Source: Chinchilla lanigera
Taxonomy: Eukaryota; Chordata; Mammalia; Rodentia; Chinchillidae
Direction: 5' to 3'
Assembly (NCBI RefSeq): GCF_000276665.1
Contig: NW_004955488.1
Span: 640,257-704,256 of the forward strand
Length of the DNA stretch: 64,000 nucleotides
Shown: piece after piece, positions 12,531-24,500 of the stretch
Position numbering within the stretch: position 1 is the first letter of the stretch
Layout: every line of letters begins with the position of its first letter
The notes under the pieces: generated by a model
What the model was told of the DNA's origin: nothing
Database searches by the model: none
Seen by the model: the letters and a program-made list of their open reading frames with translations, nothing else
Position numbers and translations under genes: made by a program

Positions 12531-14160
12531 CACTGTAAGAAACATACACATTATACCTTTCTCATTGACATATTTTCATTCTACAGCAAACAATTTACTA
12601 AAATTAGGTTTTCTTTTTTCATAAACTGAAAGGATAATGATTGACCATATTTTAATTATTTCATGTATTATTGACACTTTTATGTTAGGGAAATATAGAA
12701 ATAGAAATGTATATAATTGCTACAAATTATTTTCATTAATTTGAAAAAAATATTTATCTTTCTGATGCAAGCACCAATTTACATTGAAAACTAAGAGATA
12801 GAGACAGATTCTCATTTCCTGTCAGGAAGGAAGTAGAGAAAAATAAAGAAGAATCATGATCCACATTCAGAAATGTTAAAACAGAATCACGTATTATAAT
12901 GAAATTAACTTAGATAAAAGTTCTTTGAGAATTTGTATTTGAGTTCTGATCAAAATACCAGATTGATTTCTGCAGTTCTATGAAAAATGAATTAAATTTA
13001 ATGTTTTTAATTAGTCACTGCTGAAAGTCTGAAGTCTTTCTAATATGATTATAGTATTTGCTCTGATAGTTTACTATGGATTAATGAAATTTTATGATGA
13101 ATGCCTATGAAAGTGCACTGCTTCAAATATTAGCAATTTTCAAATAACCCCACACAAATTGTTTATATTTTTGTTATGTGCTTGAAGAAACTTAGATGCA
13201 TATAACCTTTTGTGAAAATGAGATACTTCAATAAATGACATATAAACAAGAAGGATGTACTTAAAAAATGAAATTCTATTTGTATAGCGTTGAATAAAAC
13301 TGAAGCACCTAATGACTTCCCAGAACATTTTAGCTAGATTTCAAATATCCTTCTCTAAAAAGTGCTAGAAGAAATAACAGAAATGTTAATTTCCTAAAGT
13401 CATCTTCATTCTTGTAATGGTATTGCAGTAACTCTGACTCATTAACAATGAAACTACTGTAAAGTATGTTTCTTAGAAATGGTAAGGAATATTGATTTGC
13501 AAGTCTTTTGCTAAACTTCTTCTTTGGCTCATTATTATAATTGCTACCGTTTCATCTATTTGGAAAGCTTTTCCTGCTAGGCCAAACATTTTCCTTTCTA
13601 ACTGTGTTTAATTACATTTATATTGTGAACAGAGTCCTTTATTAGATAATTGTCTTTTCCCATTGACAGTATTTATTAACTCTCTACTGTACCCTGGAGC
13701 TTACCAGACCCTGTGTCTCAGATTACACAACACTGAATGACTAAAATCAGGAAGGAGAATCTTACTAATTATGAGAGAAAACAGTTATGTGATCACACAA
13801 AGATATGTAATATTACAATTTGTGATAATTTCAATAAAAGAAAACTTATATGATTAGCCAAGAGAGTTGTCTTTCTTTGGGAAAAATGGAATAGATTTTG
13901 TTACTTCATTTCACTTTGTGGCACTTCAAATAGGCTTTTTCCATTTTTCAAGAAGAAGCCATTCACGCAGCAATCATTGGAATGACATTTCAATAAATTC
14001 ATAATAATTAGTATTTAATTTTTGAGCAGTAAAACTATACATTTACACTAACAAATTAAGTCACATTAAGTGACACCATTTCTTAGAGAACCTTCTAATG
14101 ATATAAAATTTAGCATTAATTATGATGACCACATGTAAAAGAATTTCTATCATGCTTATA
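12531..14160. other. AT-rich DNA with a possible L2 scrap
   Basis: No gene seen. At about 13667-13740, 'tatttattaactctctact' followed by 'cttaccagaccctgtg' resembles the L2 3' end read in reverse (low confidence). The rest is unassigned. Confidence 0.45.
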
Positions 14161-14180
14161 TCAAAATGTGTTACTATTCA

Positions 14181-14272
14181 GGCTGGGGATTTAGCTCAGT
14201 GGCACAGCACCTGCCTGGCAAGCACAAAGTTGTGAGTTTGACTCCTGGCACCGGAAAAAAACCACAGCTAAA
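14181..14272 (+). mobile_element. ID-like tRNA-derived SINE with target duplication
   Basis: Plus-strand copy: 'ggctggggatttagctcag' (leader and box A), 'cctgcctggcaagcac', a decayed box B 'gagtttgactcc', then 'ggcaccgg' and a short A-rich tail. Target duplication 'aaaatgtgttaYtat' at 14163-14177 and 14273-14287 (one mismatch). Confidence 0.93.
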
Positions 14273-14472
14273 AAAATGTGTTATTATCAATATTATACAG
14301 AAAGATTAGATAAGGATGTTGTCTCTGTATTGGGTAGATAGCAGCATAACTAAATATTCAAAATCATATTGCATTTGTACCTAGTGTTCCTTGTCAGATG
14401 GTTCCATCCACAGCCCTTACTTCTTTATGCTTAACTGGACTTAAAATATTGTCCATAACAAAATACTTTTAC

Positions 14473-14892
14473 TGTTATCTTAGTTACTTTTCTCATTGCT
14501 GAGACAAAATATCCAACACCCAGGTAAAACTAGGAAAAGTTTACTTCAGCTCACAATTTATAAAGATTTCGGTTCATGGTCAGGTGTTCCATGGCAGGAT
14601 GGCATGACAGAGGGGCACTGGAGAGGAGAAATAGTCCATTGCAAGCAGGTGGGAGTGAGCATATTAGCCCTCTTTCTGCCCCTTATACTTTATGCTGGCT
14701 ACCCACCCTAGGGCAGGTACAGCACTCACACGCTTGATCCTAGCCAGAACTATACCAAACCAATCAGTGAACTGACTTTGTAATCACATATCCTTGATCA
14801 CAGTATCACACACTCTAGACCTAGCCACTTCAGAAAAGCTTCTCTATGACTGCATTTGGCTTTAGGGGGACATCTAAACACAAGCCATTACA
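14473..14892 (-). repeat. MaLR LTR (left copy)
   Basis: Starts 'tgttatcttagttac', ends 'acacaagccattaca' (TG...CA). Paired with 16391-16807. Confidence 0.75.
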
Positions 14893-16170
14893 TTCCTCCC
14901 CTTCCTCTCAAAGACATGCACAATCCTTTATGCAAAAGACATTCAGTCCATCTCTAAGTGCTGCCAAACTCAATAATTTCAACATTGCTGAAAAGTCCAA
15001 GTTTAAAGTTTCCTTTGAGATTTAAGGAAACCTTTTAGCTACAAGCCCCTGTACAAATGAAAAGAAAGTTAAACACTTCCAACATTCAGTGGCAAAAGAT
15101 AAACTTTATTATTTATTCTAAAAGGTACAAATAGGTAGATACAAAGGAATGGGACAAAAGCAAGTTCAAAATCCAGCAGTACAAACATTGAATCCTGTAG
15201 TTCCATGTGCAGCATCTGAGGCAATCTGTGGCCAGATGTGAGCTCCAACAGGCTTGGGTGGCTCCACCCCTATGGCATTTCCAGTGGTTGTAGCTCCCTT
15301 GACTTCTATCTTGGGCCAGATCTGTTACCTTCTTTCAGTTTTCTTTTTTTCAGACAATCCACATTCTTTCATTCTCCAGCTTCTGGAAATCATGGTGGAA
15401 GCCTTCCTGAGCCCACAGCTCTTGCATTCTGCATGTACCTAAAACCAGAACCATGTGGATAATGCCAAGGTCTGCTTCCAGCTGGAGCAGTATCCAGGCT
15501 ACTTTGATACTTTGATCCAGGCAACCTCTCTTGGCTGTAGGGGTTGAATGCCTGGATTGCTGATCACTCTCAACCCAATCCTGAGGAATAATTTTTCTAG
15601 GCCACTGCTGTTGTGGAACATGGTGATCTGGACTCTATTCTCAAATAAAGTCTTTTACCTTTGCAACTCTAAGGATGAAAAGGCTGGAGTCCTGCTGGTT
15701 CTTGGGATGTCCTCAGGTTTCTGTTGTCTTTTTTAAAATACTTGGATTTTGCTTGCTAGTCTTTTCATTTGCTCCTCTGCTCTGTCTTTACCGTCCACAG
15801 CTTTAGTGGAGTTTCCTTTTTGATCAAACTCAAAACATTTTAAATCATTCTGATCGAATATTTGCTCTTGATTCTCAACATAGAGCTAGCTAAATGCCCA
15901 TAACAATAGCCATGACACCACTTCAACATTAGTCTGCCTTGAAATCTCTTCTGGCAGATTAATTAGTCTGTGTCCTCCAATCTCAGTCTCAGGATTCAAG
16001 CAAAATGCAGACAAACTTTTTGCAAGGGCATAACACACATCTTATCAGGAGTTCAACTTTACAGCAGAAACCTCCTGACCATGGCCTTTATGGGCAGCAT
16101 TTCTACCAGTATTCTAGTCTTCTAAACTCTGACCAAAAAGTCCCATCACATACAGCCTCAGGCTGCTTTT

Positions 16171-16266
16171 TTTTTTTTTTTTTTTTTTTTGCGGTACCGG
16201 GGCTCAAACTCATGACCTTGTGCTTGCCAGGCAGGTGCTTATTCCACTGAGCTATATCCCCAGTCC
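16171..16266 (-). mobile_element. ID-like SINE nested in the MaLR internal region
   Basis: A long T-run, 'gcggtaccggggctcaaac', 'gccaggcaggtgcttattcc' and 'gctatatccccagtc'. The target duplication 'cctcaggctgctttt' at 16156-16170 and 16267-16281 is perfect. The SINE therefore inserted after the MaLR element was in place. Confidence 0.94.
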
Positions 16267-16390
16267 CCTCAGGCTGCTTTTTCAGCCAGAACCTCCAAAT
16301 CTTTCCAAATTCCTCCCCCCATTTTCAAAGGATCCTGAATCCCAAGGAAAGGTACAGTCACAGCAATGATCCACTCTTGGTGTCCAGTTC

Positions 16391-16807
16391 TGTCTTGGTT
16401 ACTTTTTTTTATTGCTGAGACAAGATCTAGACACCCTAAGTTGAAAGAGGAAAGGTTTATTTCAACTCAGTGTGTAGAGGTTTTAATCCATACCTAGCTG
16501 CTCCAAGGCAAGATAGTATGGAAGAAGGGAACTTGCAGAGGAGAAATTGTCCATAGCAAGCAGGTGGGCCAGAGCACATTAACACTCTTCCTGCCCTTTC
16601 TATTTTATGCAAACTACCTACTCTAGGGTGGTTGTAGTACTAACACCCTTAATCCCATCCAGAACTGCCCCAAACCAATCTGGGAACTGATTTAGTGATC
16701 ACACACCCTTGATTCCAGCACCACACATTATAGATCCAGCTACCTCTGAAAAGCCTGACGATGACCACATGAGGCTTTGAGAGGATATCTAGACACAAAC
16801 AATAATA
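16391..16807 (-). repeat. MaLR LTR (right copy)
   Basis: Starts 'tgtcttggttac' and ends near 'acacaaacaataata', where the expected 'ccattaca' is mutated. Direct repeat of 14473-14892. Confidence 0.75.
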
Positions 16808-16869
16808 ACTATTTTCCTGAATAATATTAAAATTGCTCTTTACTATAATTGCATAAACATCTTAAAATA

Positions 16870-17140
16870 ACGTCATCATAGTTTTTTATTTTAAAGATAA
16901 AAATACTAACAAAATAACAATGCAGACAAAATGAAAACTACACAAAAACAATGACACATGACCTCAGAACAAAATGATAGAAATTAATAATGGTTGCGGA
17001 ATTATATAGTGTTATCTTCAATGAAGTTGTTCAGTCCACCAGATGTAAGAATGTATGATTGATCAAATAATCAAAGACAGTAACAAGTAATAAAAAAATG
17101 CTGGTGTCTGTGGTTTACTGAAAGGAACAGTCAATGCTTA
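16870..17140 (-). mobile_element. L1 3' UTR fragment
   Basis: In reverse complement this matches the 3' UTR of the L1 at 61.3-61.7 kb. Shared blocks include 'taaagataaaa', 'gaaattaataatggttg' and 'tgttatcttcaatgaag' (the 61 kb copy reads 'gaattaacaatggtgg' on the same strand). It is clearly more diverged than the 37 kb copy, so it comes from an older subfamily. Confidence 0.6.
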
Positions 17141-17149
17141 AAATTTTCT

Positions 17150-18115
17150 TTTTTCTTGACCAATTTTGCACGCTTGTATCTGGAAATGAGAACGACTTCT
17201 CTGAAAACAACAACATGCAGTATAAGAACCATTGTTGAACTCCTACCATCTTCTATGGTGAAGTTTTACATGATCATATTTCTAATGTCAGAAATTCCAC
17301 AATAAATAGGTTTTGCCAAAAATTTTAAAGTCTAGAATAATTATTCAGGCTCCATTTTTAATTTTGTAGTGTGAAGAAGCAGAAACAACACTGCCATGAG
17401 AAAATAAAATATCTGAATAAGAAGACTGTTTTTTAAAGTCTCACTGTAAGACTTGTTAATATTTCATATTAATAGTTACATACATAAAATTACTATAATT
17501 ATATTAAGTTGGCATAAAAGACATTTCTGCACTTGCATTTCTAAATTTTCAAATGCCTTTTTGTATTGTTCCTACAAAATTTACACTACATAATTAGGCT
17601 GTATTTTCAACTTTTATACACTGAACATTACACAACAGTGAAGCATCTTAGGGTCATAAAATACAAGTGATGGATAAAGGAATATTAACTCTGTGTTTCT
17701 AACTTTCATTAGCAGCTTACATATCCTGTTCACCTTGGACACCAGGTGGTCTGTGCAAGCAGAGAAAAAGAGTTTCTGTGTCTCCTATTTTTAAAGCCAA
17801 CCTTTGTTTTAGTTTTATTGCGGAACTGACCCAAACTCATGTTGTAGCATAATTAAACAGACTAGAGACCACAGAACAGCAGGGTCATGGTGGGATGATG
17901 CCTCTCCTGTGGCTGACGCCTCTTCCATGTAATCACTCTTTCATTATTGACTCTTCAGAGAGACAGACTCTATTCATGGGAAGTGAGAAATTCTAGCTGT
18001 GCAGTAGCTTTGTAGTTTGATGCCATCTCACCTGCACATTTTTGTTTGTGCTTCTGTCTGTGATTTTGTTGTCATGTCAGTATTTAATGAAAGAGTGATG
18101 TCAAGGAGCCTTTCC
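17150..18115. other. Unassigned AT-rich DNA
   Basis: No gene or clear repeat. The only motif of note is a weak CTCF-like core, 'caccaggtggtctg', at about 17741-17754. Confidence 0.5.
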
Positions 18116-18119
18116 CTTC

Positions 18120-18250
18120 TTTTCTTTGATCAGTTTTAAGGTTTAAGGTCTTATGTTTAAGTTTTTAATTCATTTTTAGTTTTTTTTATGTACAATGTGA
18201 GATAAAATCCTATTCCATTCTTTTATATGCAGAAATCTAGTTTTCCCAGG
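18120..18250 (-). mobile_element. L1 ORF2 fragment
   Basis: Reverse-strand L1 pattern: 'gtcttatgtttaagttttt', 'aattcatttttag', then 'tatgcagaaatctagtttt' and 'ccca'. This corresponds to the ORF2 3' region found also at 45.5-45.7 kb. Confidence 0.6.
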
Positions 18251-19530
18251 GTGGCTTCAGAATGCCCCCAGGGAGGCTAATCCTGCGGTCTGTTTTCCAG
18301 CCATGCCTGGGCTTTGCATATCCAAAATCAGACATAAAAGCCGCAGAATCACTGGTGAGAAAAGAATTAGGTTGTGTGAGAAGAATATAATTCGGTAGCG
18401 TATATGGAAGCTTGGAGATTAGAGGATTTTCTCCTTTTCCTCCAGCTCTGGGTGTCTTCAAAGATACGCTTGCTTCCCTGGGGATACGGTAGAGAATCTA
18501 AAAGGAATCTCAGTTGAATTTCCCTCCAACCAAATGAGACAGAATCAGAGGTGAGATTCACGCAGAAGCTAAAAATAGAAGTGCAGCTTATCTGAGTTTA
18601 CTTGCTATAAAAGTATGTTTCAAACATTTATTTTTGTTTTTACACTAATAGTCTGTAACTTATTTAACCTTCCTTGGTAGTGCCTATAAGAGTATTCTTA
18701 TAAATATGGCATGTATTGGTCACAAATGATTAAGTGCATGAGGCTGAACCCCAAATAGTTCTACTTTTACTACCTCTGTCTAGACACCCTACCTGTTACA
18801 ATCATATAAATGGAAGTCTTCATGTGACAATCTTCCAAGTAATTTTTCTTGGTTATACATGAAACAAATTAAGATTTACTTTCAGTCTCAAATTTGTTTT
18901 AAATGGCGTATGTCACTGTTAAGTAGAGATATTTTATAAAGTTCATGTCACCAAAAAGGATATCATCGTTTTACCTTTCAAAGGAATTACAGTAATTTTA
19001 CAGTAAAAGAAAATTCGCATCTCATGAGTTAGGATATTTGCATAAACATGAAAGTTGTTCATTCATTGATTCAAATATGAAATGGACTCCAGAGAATTTT
19101 TTCTAGAATTTGGTCTGGAAAGGCTATGGACTTTGTGTGACATTTGAAATGTTTATGATCACTGCAAAAAGAGAGCCAAAGGATAAGTAAACCTTCTTAT
19201 TCTAAGAAAAACTACAACACAATTAAAGCACAATACAAACTGAAGCAAAGGGAAATATTATGAGAATACTATTTTACAGTAGATAACATATAAACCCCAT
19301 AATGCTTTTTTCATGTGATGATTTTATATATAAGACTCTTCCTAATACAGATTTGATGTATGTTCATGTGTTTCTATTTCACTAAAACACTGATTTAAAA
19401 GGTATTAATTAATTTAGAATCATTAAATAAATTCAACTATTATGAAGAATTGAAAATAATTTCTAATATGTTAATAAATAAAGCAGATATTTGCCATTCA
19501 ATGAGTTTTTTTAAAAAATTTCTTTCAGTG
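18251..19530. other. Unassigned AT-rich DNA
   Basis: No gene or repeat recognised. Short opposing frames at 18237-18561 carry no domain. Confidence 0.5.
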
Positions 19531-19534
19531 AGGT

Positions 19535-19625
19535 GTTTTTTTGTTGTTGCTGTTGTACTGGGAATTGAACTCAGGACCTTGTGCTTGCTGGGCAGGCTCT
19601 GTGCCACTGAGCTACATTCCCAGCC
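19535..19625 (-). mobile_element. ID-like tRNA-derived SINE
   Basis: 'gtactgggaattgaactcag', 'cttgctgggcaggctctgtg' and 'gctacattcccagccc' in reverse orientation. The A-tail region reads 'tttttttgttgttgctg'. A possible target duplication, 'tcaatgagtttt' (near 19498) against 'tcggtgagtttt' (near 19626), has two mismatches and would place extra sequence in the tail. Confidence 0.9.
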
Positions 19626-19837
19626 CTCGGTGAGTTTTAGAAACAATAAAACTAAAGCAAATGATCAGATAGCATCACTGAATCATTTCCACTTGGCAAA
19701 GAGAAAAGGAAATGAGAGGAAATCCACTGGAGCCACACACCACTAATCTATAAATTGAATTTTCCAGTTAAAAGAGATTGAAATCCCAAATTGTTTAAAA
19801 CTTGGGGAGCAGATGTTGCTTGTTTTGTACTTCTTAG

Positions 19838-20004
19838 CACATGGGGATGTCCAGAGATGCGAGCAAGCAACACAATCCAAGCGTCTCATAGCAGGTCCAG
19901 TGCAGGCATTGGTTGCATTAGCTCTAGTGTACAAAGCAGCACCGAGGATACAGCATCGCTGCCTGTCCGCAACATTACCAGAGCTCCCGGAAGTAGATTA
20001 AGAG
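19838..20004 (+). other. Candidate exon, gene unknown
   Basis: A 167 bp block is bounded by an acceptor-like site ('cttgttttgtacttcttag' ending at 19837) and a donor-like site ('agag' then 'gtaaat' from 20005). One frame stays open right through it (the frame starting at 19791, stop after 20051). It reads as Ser/Thr-rich with segments such as 'SHSRSSAGIGC' and 'SLPVRNITRAPG'. The block has about six CpG dinucleotides while its surroundings are CpG-poor, which hints at constraint or youth. I do not recognise the peptide. It could also be part of an unrecognised repeat or a conserved noncoding element. Confidence 0.3.
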
Positions 20005-20051
20005 GTAAATGGGATGATAGTCACATGAAAGTGATTGGCTGTTTAAAATAG

Positions 20052-20840
20052 TTTCACCCAACTTGAAATGAATACGTGCATGAAACTGCACAGGTGGGAT
20101 ATATGTAGGTTAAAAATAATGCTGGTTTTAGCCTATACTTCATAGAAAGCAGTTTTCTGGTTTTTGAAGAATAAATAAAATATGACCATGCAAACTTTAT
20201 CTCCCCAAAATACTTATTTTAAATTTAAAACAATGAAGAAAGAACAATCACTTCAAGCATCAGAATTAGTAAAAAGTTACATTTGACGATGAGTTTCATA
20301 TGACTTATTGTTTAAACAGCATTGCCAGGTATAGTGGAAAGACTTCAGGACTTTCATATTCTTGGGAATAGATATGTTTGTTATTAAAATATGGAATAGA
20401 TATGAACAAATTTCTGCTTATATCTTCTTATTTCTCTAAAAAAGACACATGTACAAGATTCAGGATAATGATACCGATAATCCTTTTCTGTTCTTATGAG
20501 AAGACAATACGTATGCATTTAATTTTATGGGAGAGTCAGAGGATTTAAAACAATGTTGCATTCTTGCTCTTGAATCAGTCCTCAAAGAAAGTTAAATTCA
20601 ATTTGCCAGAATTTCACTTTTGCAGAACATATCAGGAAAAGCTTGCTGATCAAATCTCATAATAATTGTTCTGCAAGACACATAATAAAAACACACAGTA
20701 GTAATAAAATGATTGGAAAATTAGGTAAATGTGTATCAATAATATGTAACACCAGTCATTTATGAACTTAGCAGGAAAATAGAGATTTAAGTATTGCAAA
20801 AATAAAAATAAATGTATTTTATTTTGTTAAGCAATAATGA
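20052..20840. other. Unassigned AT-rich DNA
   Basis: No gene or repeat seen. Confidence 0.5.
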
Positions 20841-20847
20841 TTTTGTT

Positions 20848-20990
20848 ATTTTTATTGAAGTAGAAAACATATGATATAAAATTAGCCATCTGAAATGTAT
20901 AATTCAGGAGCAGTTTATTCCAAATGTTGTGAAGTTACTATATTCATCAAGTTTTTAAAAAAATTTCATTATGCCCAAAGAATATTTTAC
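20848..20990 (-). mobile_element. Old L1 (L1M-type) fragment
   Basis: 'tttttattgaagtagaaa', 'ataaaattagccatctgaa', 'gtataattcaggagcag' and 'tatattcatcaag' follow the well-known reverse-strand L1M 3' pattern. It is highly diverged. The 72-codon frame across it is not a gene. Confidence 0.5.
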
Positions 20991-21385
20991 ACAATAAGTA
21001 ATCACAAAAGAATTAGCATTCTTAAACTCATCAGCTGCCAGGATATAGAGAAATGGTACTCATATGTACAATATTCAGTGAGAGAAATTCCATATGTTTT
21101 TAAACTATCATAAAGACTTTTAGTTGGCAAATTCTTCTGCTCACATCATTATCCATTTATGTGTGTATATAGTGACTATATTTATGTCTTCATTTGCAAT
21201 AAATTTGAAAGCAACTGTATGTGAGAAAGAGTCCAGTGTAATTCCCTACCTAAAGCAGAAGAGTAAAAATTTAATCATCTCCTTCCATCTCACTGCCAGC
21301 ATCATACATACACTTGGAAAATCCCCCAGCAGAGACTTTCCAAGGGTGGATACCTTAGAGACTAGCAGAATAGCAGCCACTAGAG

Positions 21386-21569
21386 CAGTGATGGAGAACA
21401 TTTTACAGATGAATTCTCAAACTGCAACCCCAAACCCATTTATTGCAAAGTACCCACACTACAATTAAACTTCAATATTGATGTTTTAATTTGGAAAAAA
21501 CAACTTATACATTAACATCTTTTGTTTTAAAAGAAAAACAACTTGCGTGCCACAGGTTTGCTAACACTG
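21386..21569. mobile_element. Non-autonomous hAT-type DNA transposon (184 bp)
   Basis: The element begins 'cagtgatggagaac' and ends 'gtttgctaacactg'. Read inward from each end these form imperfect terminal inverted repeats (12 of the first 18 bases agree, including the outer CAGTG). It is flanked by 8 bp direct repeats, 'cactagag' (21378-21385) and 'cactagcg' (21570-21577), the hallmark length for hAT transposases. The interior ('caaactgcaaccccaaaccc', 'ttgcaaagtacccac') resembles hAT miniature elements of the Charlie/OposCharlie kind from other vertebrates. There is no transposase frame, so it was moved in trans. Confidence 0.8.
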
Positions 21570-21577
21570 CACTAGCG

Positions 21578-24500
21578 TGTGACAAAAGAACATAATCTTT
21601 CTTTCTCATATTTTAAAATTTCTAGTTCAGGTATGATTCTAAAAATTTATGATATAATAGAACAATAGCACATTTACATGTTTTTTCAAACAACTTTTAG
21701 AAGCACATGATTTAGGAAGTTGGAGAACACAAGATATCCAATATCCATTATGCTGTTTCCATGGATCTCTATCAAGTACTTCGAGTTAGCTCTACCCTGA
21801 AATCTATTCCTGGAGATCCTCTGACAGTATTTAAACTGATGTGCCTTCTCTACGGCTAATGTTGAGTATGTCAGTTCATCCATCACCAATCTCCTTGATT
21901 CTCTACATCTTCCTAAAGGTTGTCTCATGCCCTTTGGCATGGTAGTACAACTCTCCTGATCTTTTATAGGTTGTAATAGGTTGGATAATTTCAATTTTCT
22001 AAGGCTGATTAATTCTGTTATGGTCTATGCCTGGTACTGATAATAGGAATGATCAGCAGATTTTGGACTGCTGAATTTTCTTCCTGGGGGTGTCTGGCTT
22101 AAACCACATCTCAAGGACATAATTTGTCTATTGCTTAACTGCGCTGAGGGACACCAATCTGTAACTATTCCAGTGGAAGTGGAGTAAAAATTACACAGAT
22201 TTAGCATAGTGCTTCTGAGCACCAGAAATACTAGTTATTATTGATCAGGACCCATGCGATCTTATGCTCAAAAGGTCAAGTATTTTAGGTTCAGGGTAGA
22301 TTTTCCTGGCTCTTGAATGAGACAAGTCTGGGGCTGTGTTTAACTTTCACAGAATGTTTTTCATTAGTGATTCCAATGCTTCTCTCAAATCTTTTCTTTG
22401 AATTTTCCATGCGTTAGTCTTGCTTTCTTTAATTTTAGTTTTTATTGGCACATTTTCAGTACATAAGGATTATGTTTATCATGGAAATTGGTACATGTAC
22501 ATAACCCTCTGCTCCCCCTATCTCTCATGCATCGCAAAAGATCAATTTCACTGTTTCTCATTGTCTGTCCTTTATCGTAACCCTGTAGTTCTTATTCTCA
22601 GAATTAGGTAACAAGACCTTCATTCTTAATAATTGGAACTGCTACTGTGTACAGGGGAAAGATGCACTTTATCTAGGGACTCAAACTGGGTGTCGCCTCA
22701 CTTAGAAGGACCTGTTTCTTTCTCCAGTGATGTAGGAATGGTGAAAGAAATTTAAGCTCTCTTCTCCTTTGTCCCTTACTAAGTCTACCCAAAACAGAGC
22801 ATGTGATGGAAAGGGCGGCAATTGGATGTGCAACACAGATTTGAATTCTACTTTCTATATCTAGTGACAAACATAGTTTGTCAACTATTGATTATTTTTC
22901 TTTGATTTTTATATAGTATCTATTTTCACATATCTACCACTTGTATCAACTATAGGAGCTCCAAGTAAATGCCATCAAAAGAACAGAATTGATAAAAGTG
23001 CTTAAAACATAGGATTCCATTGCATTTGTTATTAAATTGCATTTTGTGATAATCACATAGTAAAGTAACATATTTAGGGTAACTTTTGTCAATTTGTCAA
23101 ATATATACATGTACATTACTAGCTAATACAATGAAAAATAATTATGAACACACATCAGTGTGCCTCATAGGTATTTATATTCCATGTGCCCCAAATAAGA
23201 AAATTATAGCACCCAGGAATTCTAGAATAATGTCAAATATGTTAGTTATCTTGGATATCTCCAGCATTTGTCTTATCTGTTTTGTGGAATATAACAGCTA
23301 TGGAAAATTATGGTGCATAAAATGCAAGACTAGAATACACTTTCATGAAATCTGAACAATTGCTTATTAAGAAAAAGCAAAAAGAGGAAAGCTTTCTGTC
23401 CTTCTATTGCCTAAATTAAGACCTAGATTTAGAAGGACAATGACATCCTTCTCCTTCTTCACCAGGGAGAAAAAAGTAAACAACTAAAGACAGCTTTAGA
23501 CCCTTGCAGCCTGGAAATGATAGCAGAGGGATTTGTATTAATGAGCCTTACTAACTAGTTTGTTTTTAAACCTACTATTTATTTGTTTTCCCCAACTTAG
23601 CACCTGTAAACCTTAAACCTTCTGTATTTATGACCTTGTAACAGCACTAAATTCATTAGCAACTCTGTTGCTTCCTAATATAAGGTAACATACAGTTTAG
23701 AGATATTGTAATTTTAAAGAGTTTGATTAGGGTCCAAGTATTTAAGGCAGAGCTAAGTGAAAATTCACTAATTATTAACATCTGAAAGTTTACTGCATTA
23801 CAAACACTGTGCGGGGTAGGTCACACACTTGGGTTGCTAAAACACATAAACTCATATGAAACTGTTCTGCTTCCGTGATAGATTGGATAAGTCAAGGGTC
23901 TTTCTGAGTGAGAAAATACAAATTTACTTTTAACCAGACACCAGGATGTTTATTATGGTAAACAGATATACTATCAAACACTGACAGGCCCACTTAAATA
24001 ATTTGTGGTAAAACCAAAAGCAAAATTTCTGCATCTCATAGGCAGAGCATTTTTGTTCTAGGAGGCTGCCCCAGCCTATGGTGTCCAGTAACACTGAGAG
24101 CAGGGTAGTGGTGAGGCCCCTACCAGGACAGTGGAGTCATGGGTAGACAATATTCACTTGTCTCCTGTCCTCTGTCTCTTGAAACTTGTTTGGTAGGTGT
24201 ACCTGCAGTTCTTGAAGCTCTCTCATCCCCTATACATGATTCATTTTTTCTTACAGTACACTGGGCTTTTATCATCTGGGAAGCAACAAAAGGATTTCTA
24301 GGTTATTTAAATTTATGTGTAGATAAACCTTAACATTCATAGACAGCACACAATAGCTTCTAATCCATATCAAAATAATCATTTACTCTGAACACTTATT
24401 CTATTTGAAATTCTTGTTTAGTAAATTACTCAGCCAAAGTTATTTCCTAGCCAAAACAGCTATCAAAAAGTATTCCATAGTAATAGTCACAAAAATTAAC

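Larger units (their letters stand above)
14473..16807 (-). mobile_element. Complete two-LTR MaLR element
   Basis: Two direct repeats of about 420 bp (14473-14892 and 16391-16807) share start 'ttac', 'attgctgagaca', 'gcaagcaggtggg', 'cagaact' and 'aaaccaatc' blocks. They enclose about 1.5 kb of non-coding internal sequence (14893-16390). The internal part follows the reverse-strand MaLR/THE1-like internal layout, including 'caaaatccagcagtacaaac' and 'ccccaaa'-type tracts near the right LTR. No gag or pol frame is present, as usual for this non-autonomous family. The LTRs differ at many sites, so the insertion is old. A SINE lies inside at 16171-16266. I could not find a matching 5 bp target duplication. 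Confidence 0.78.
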
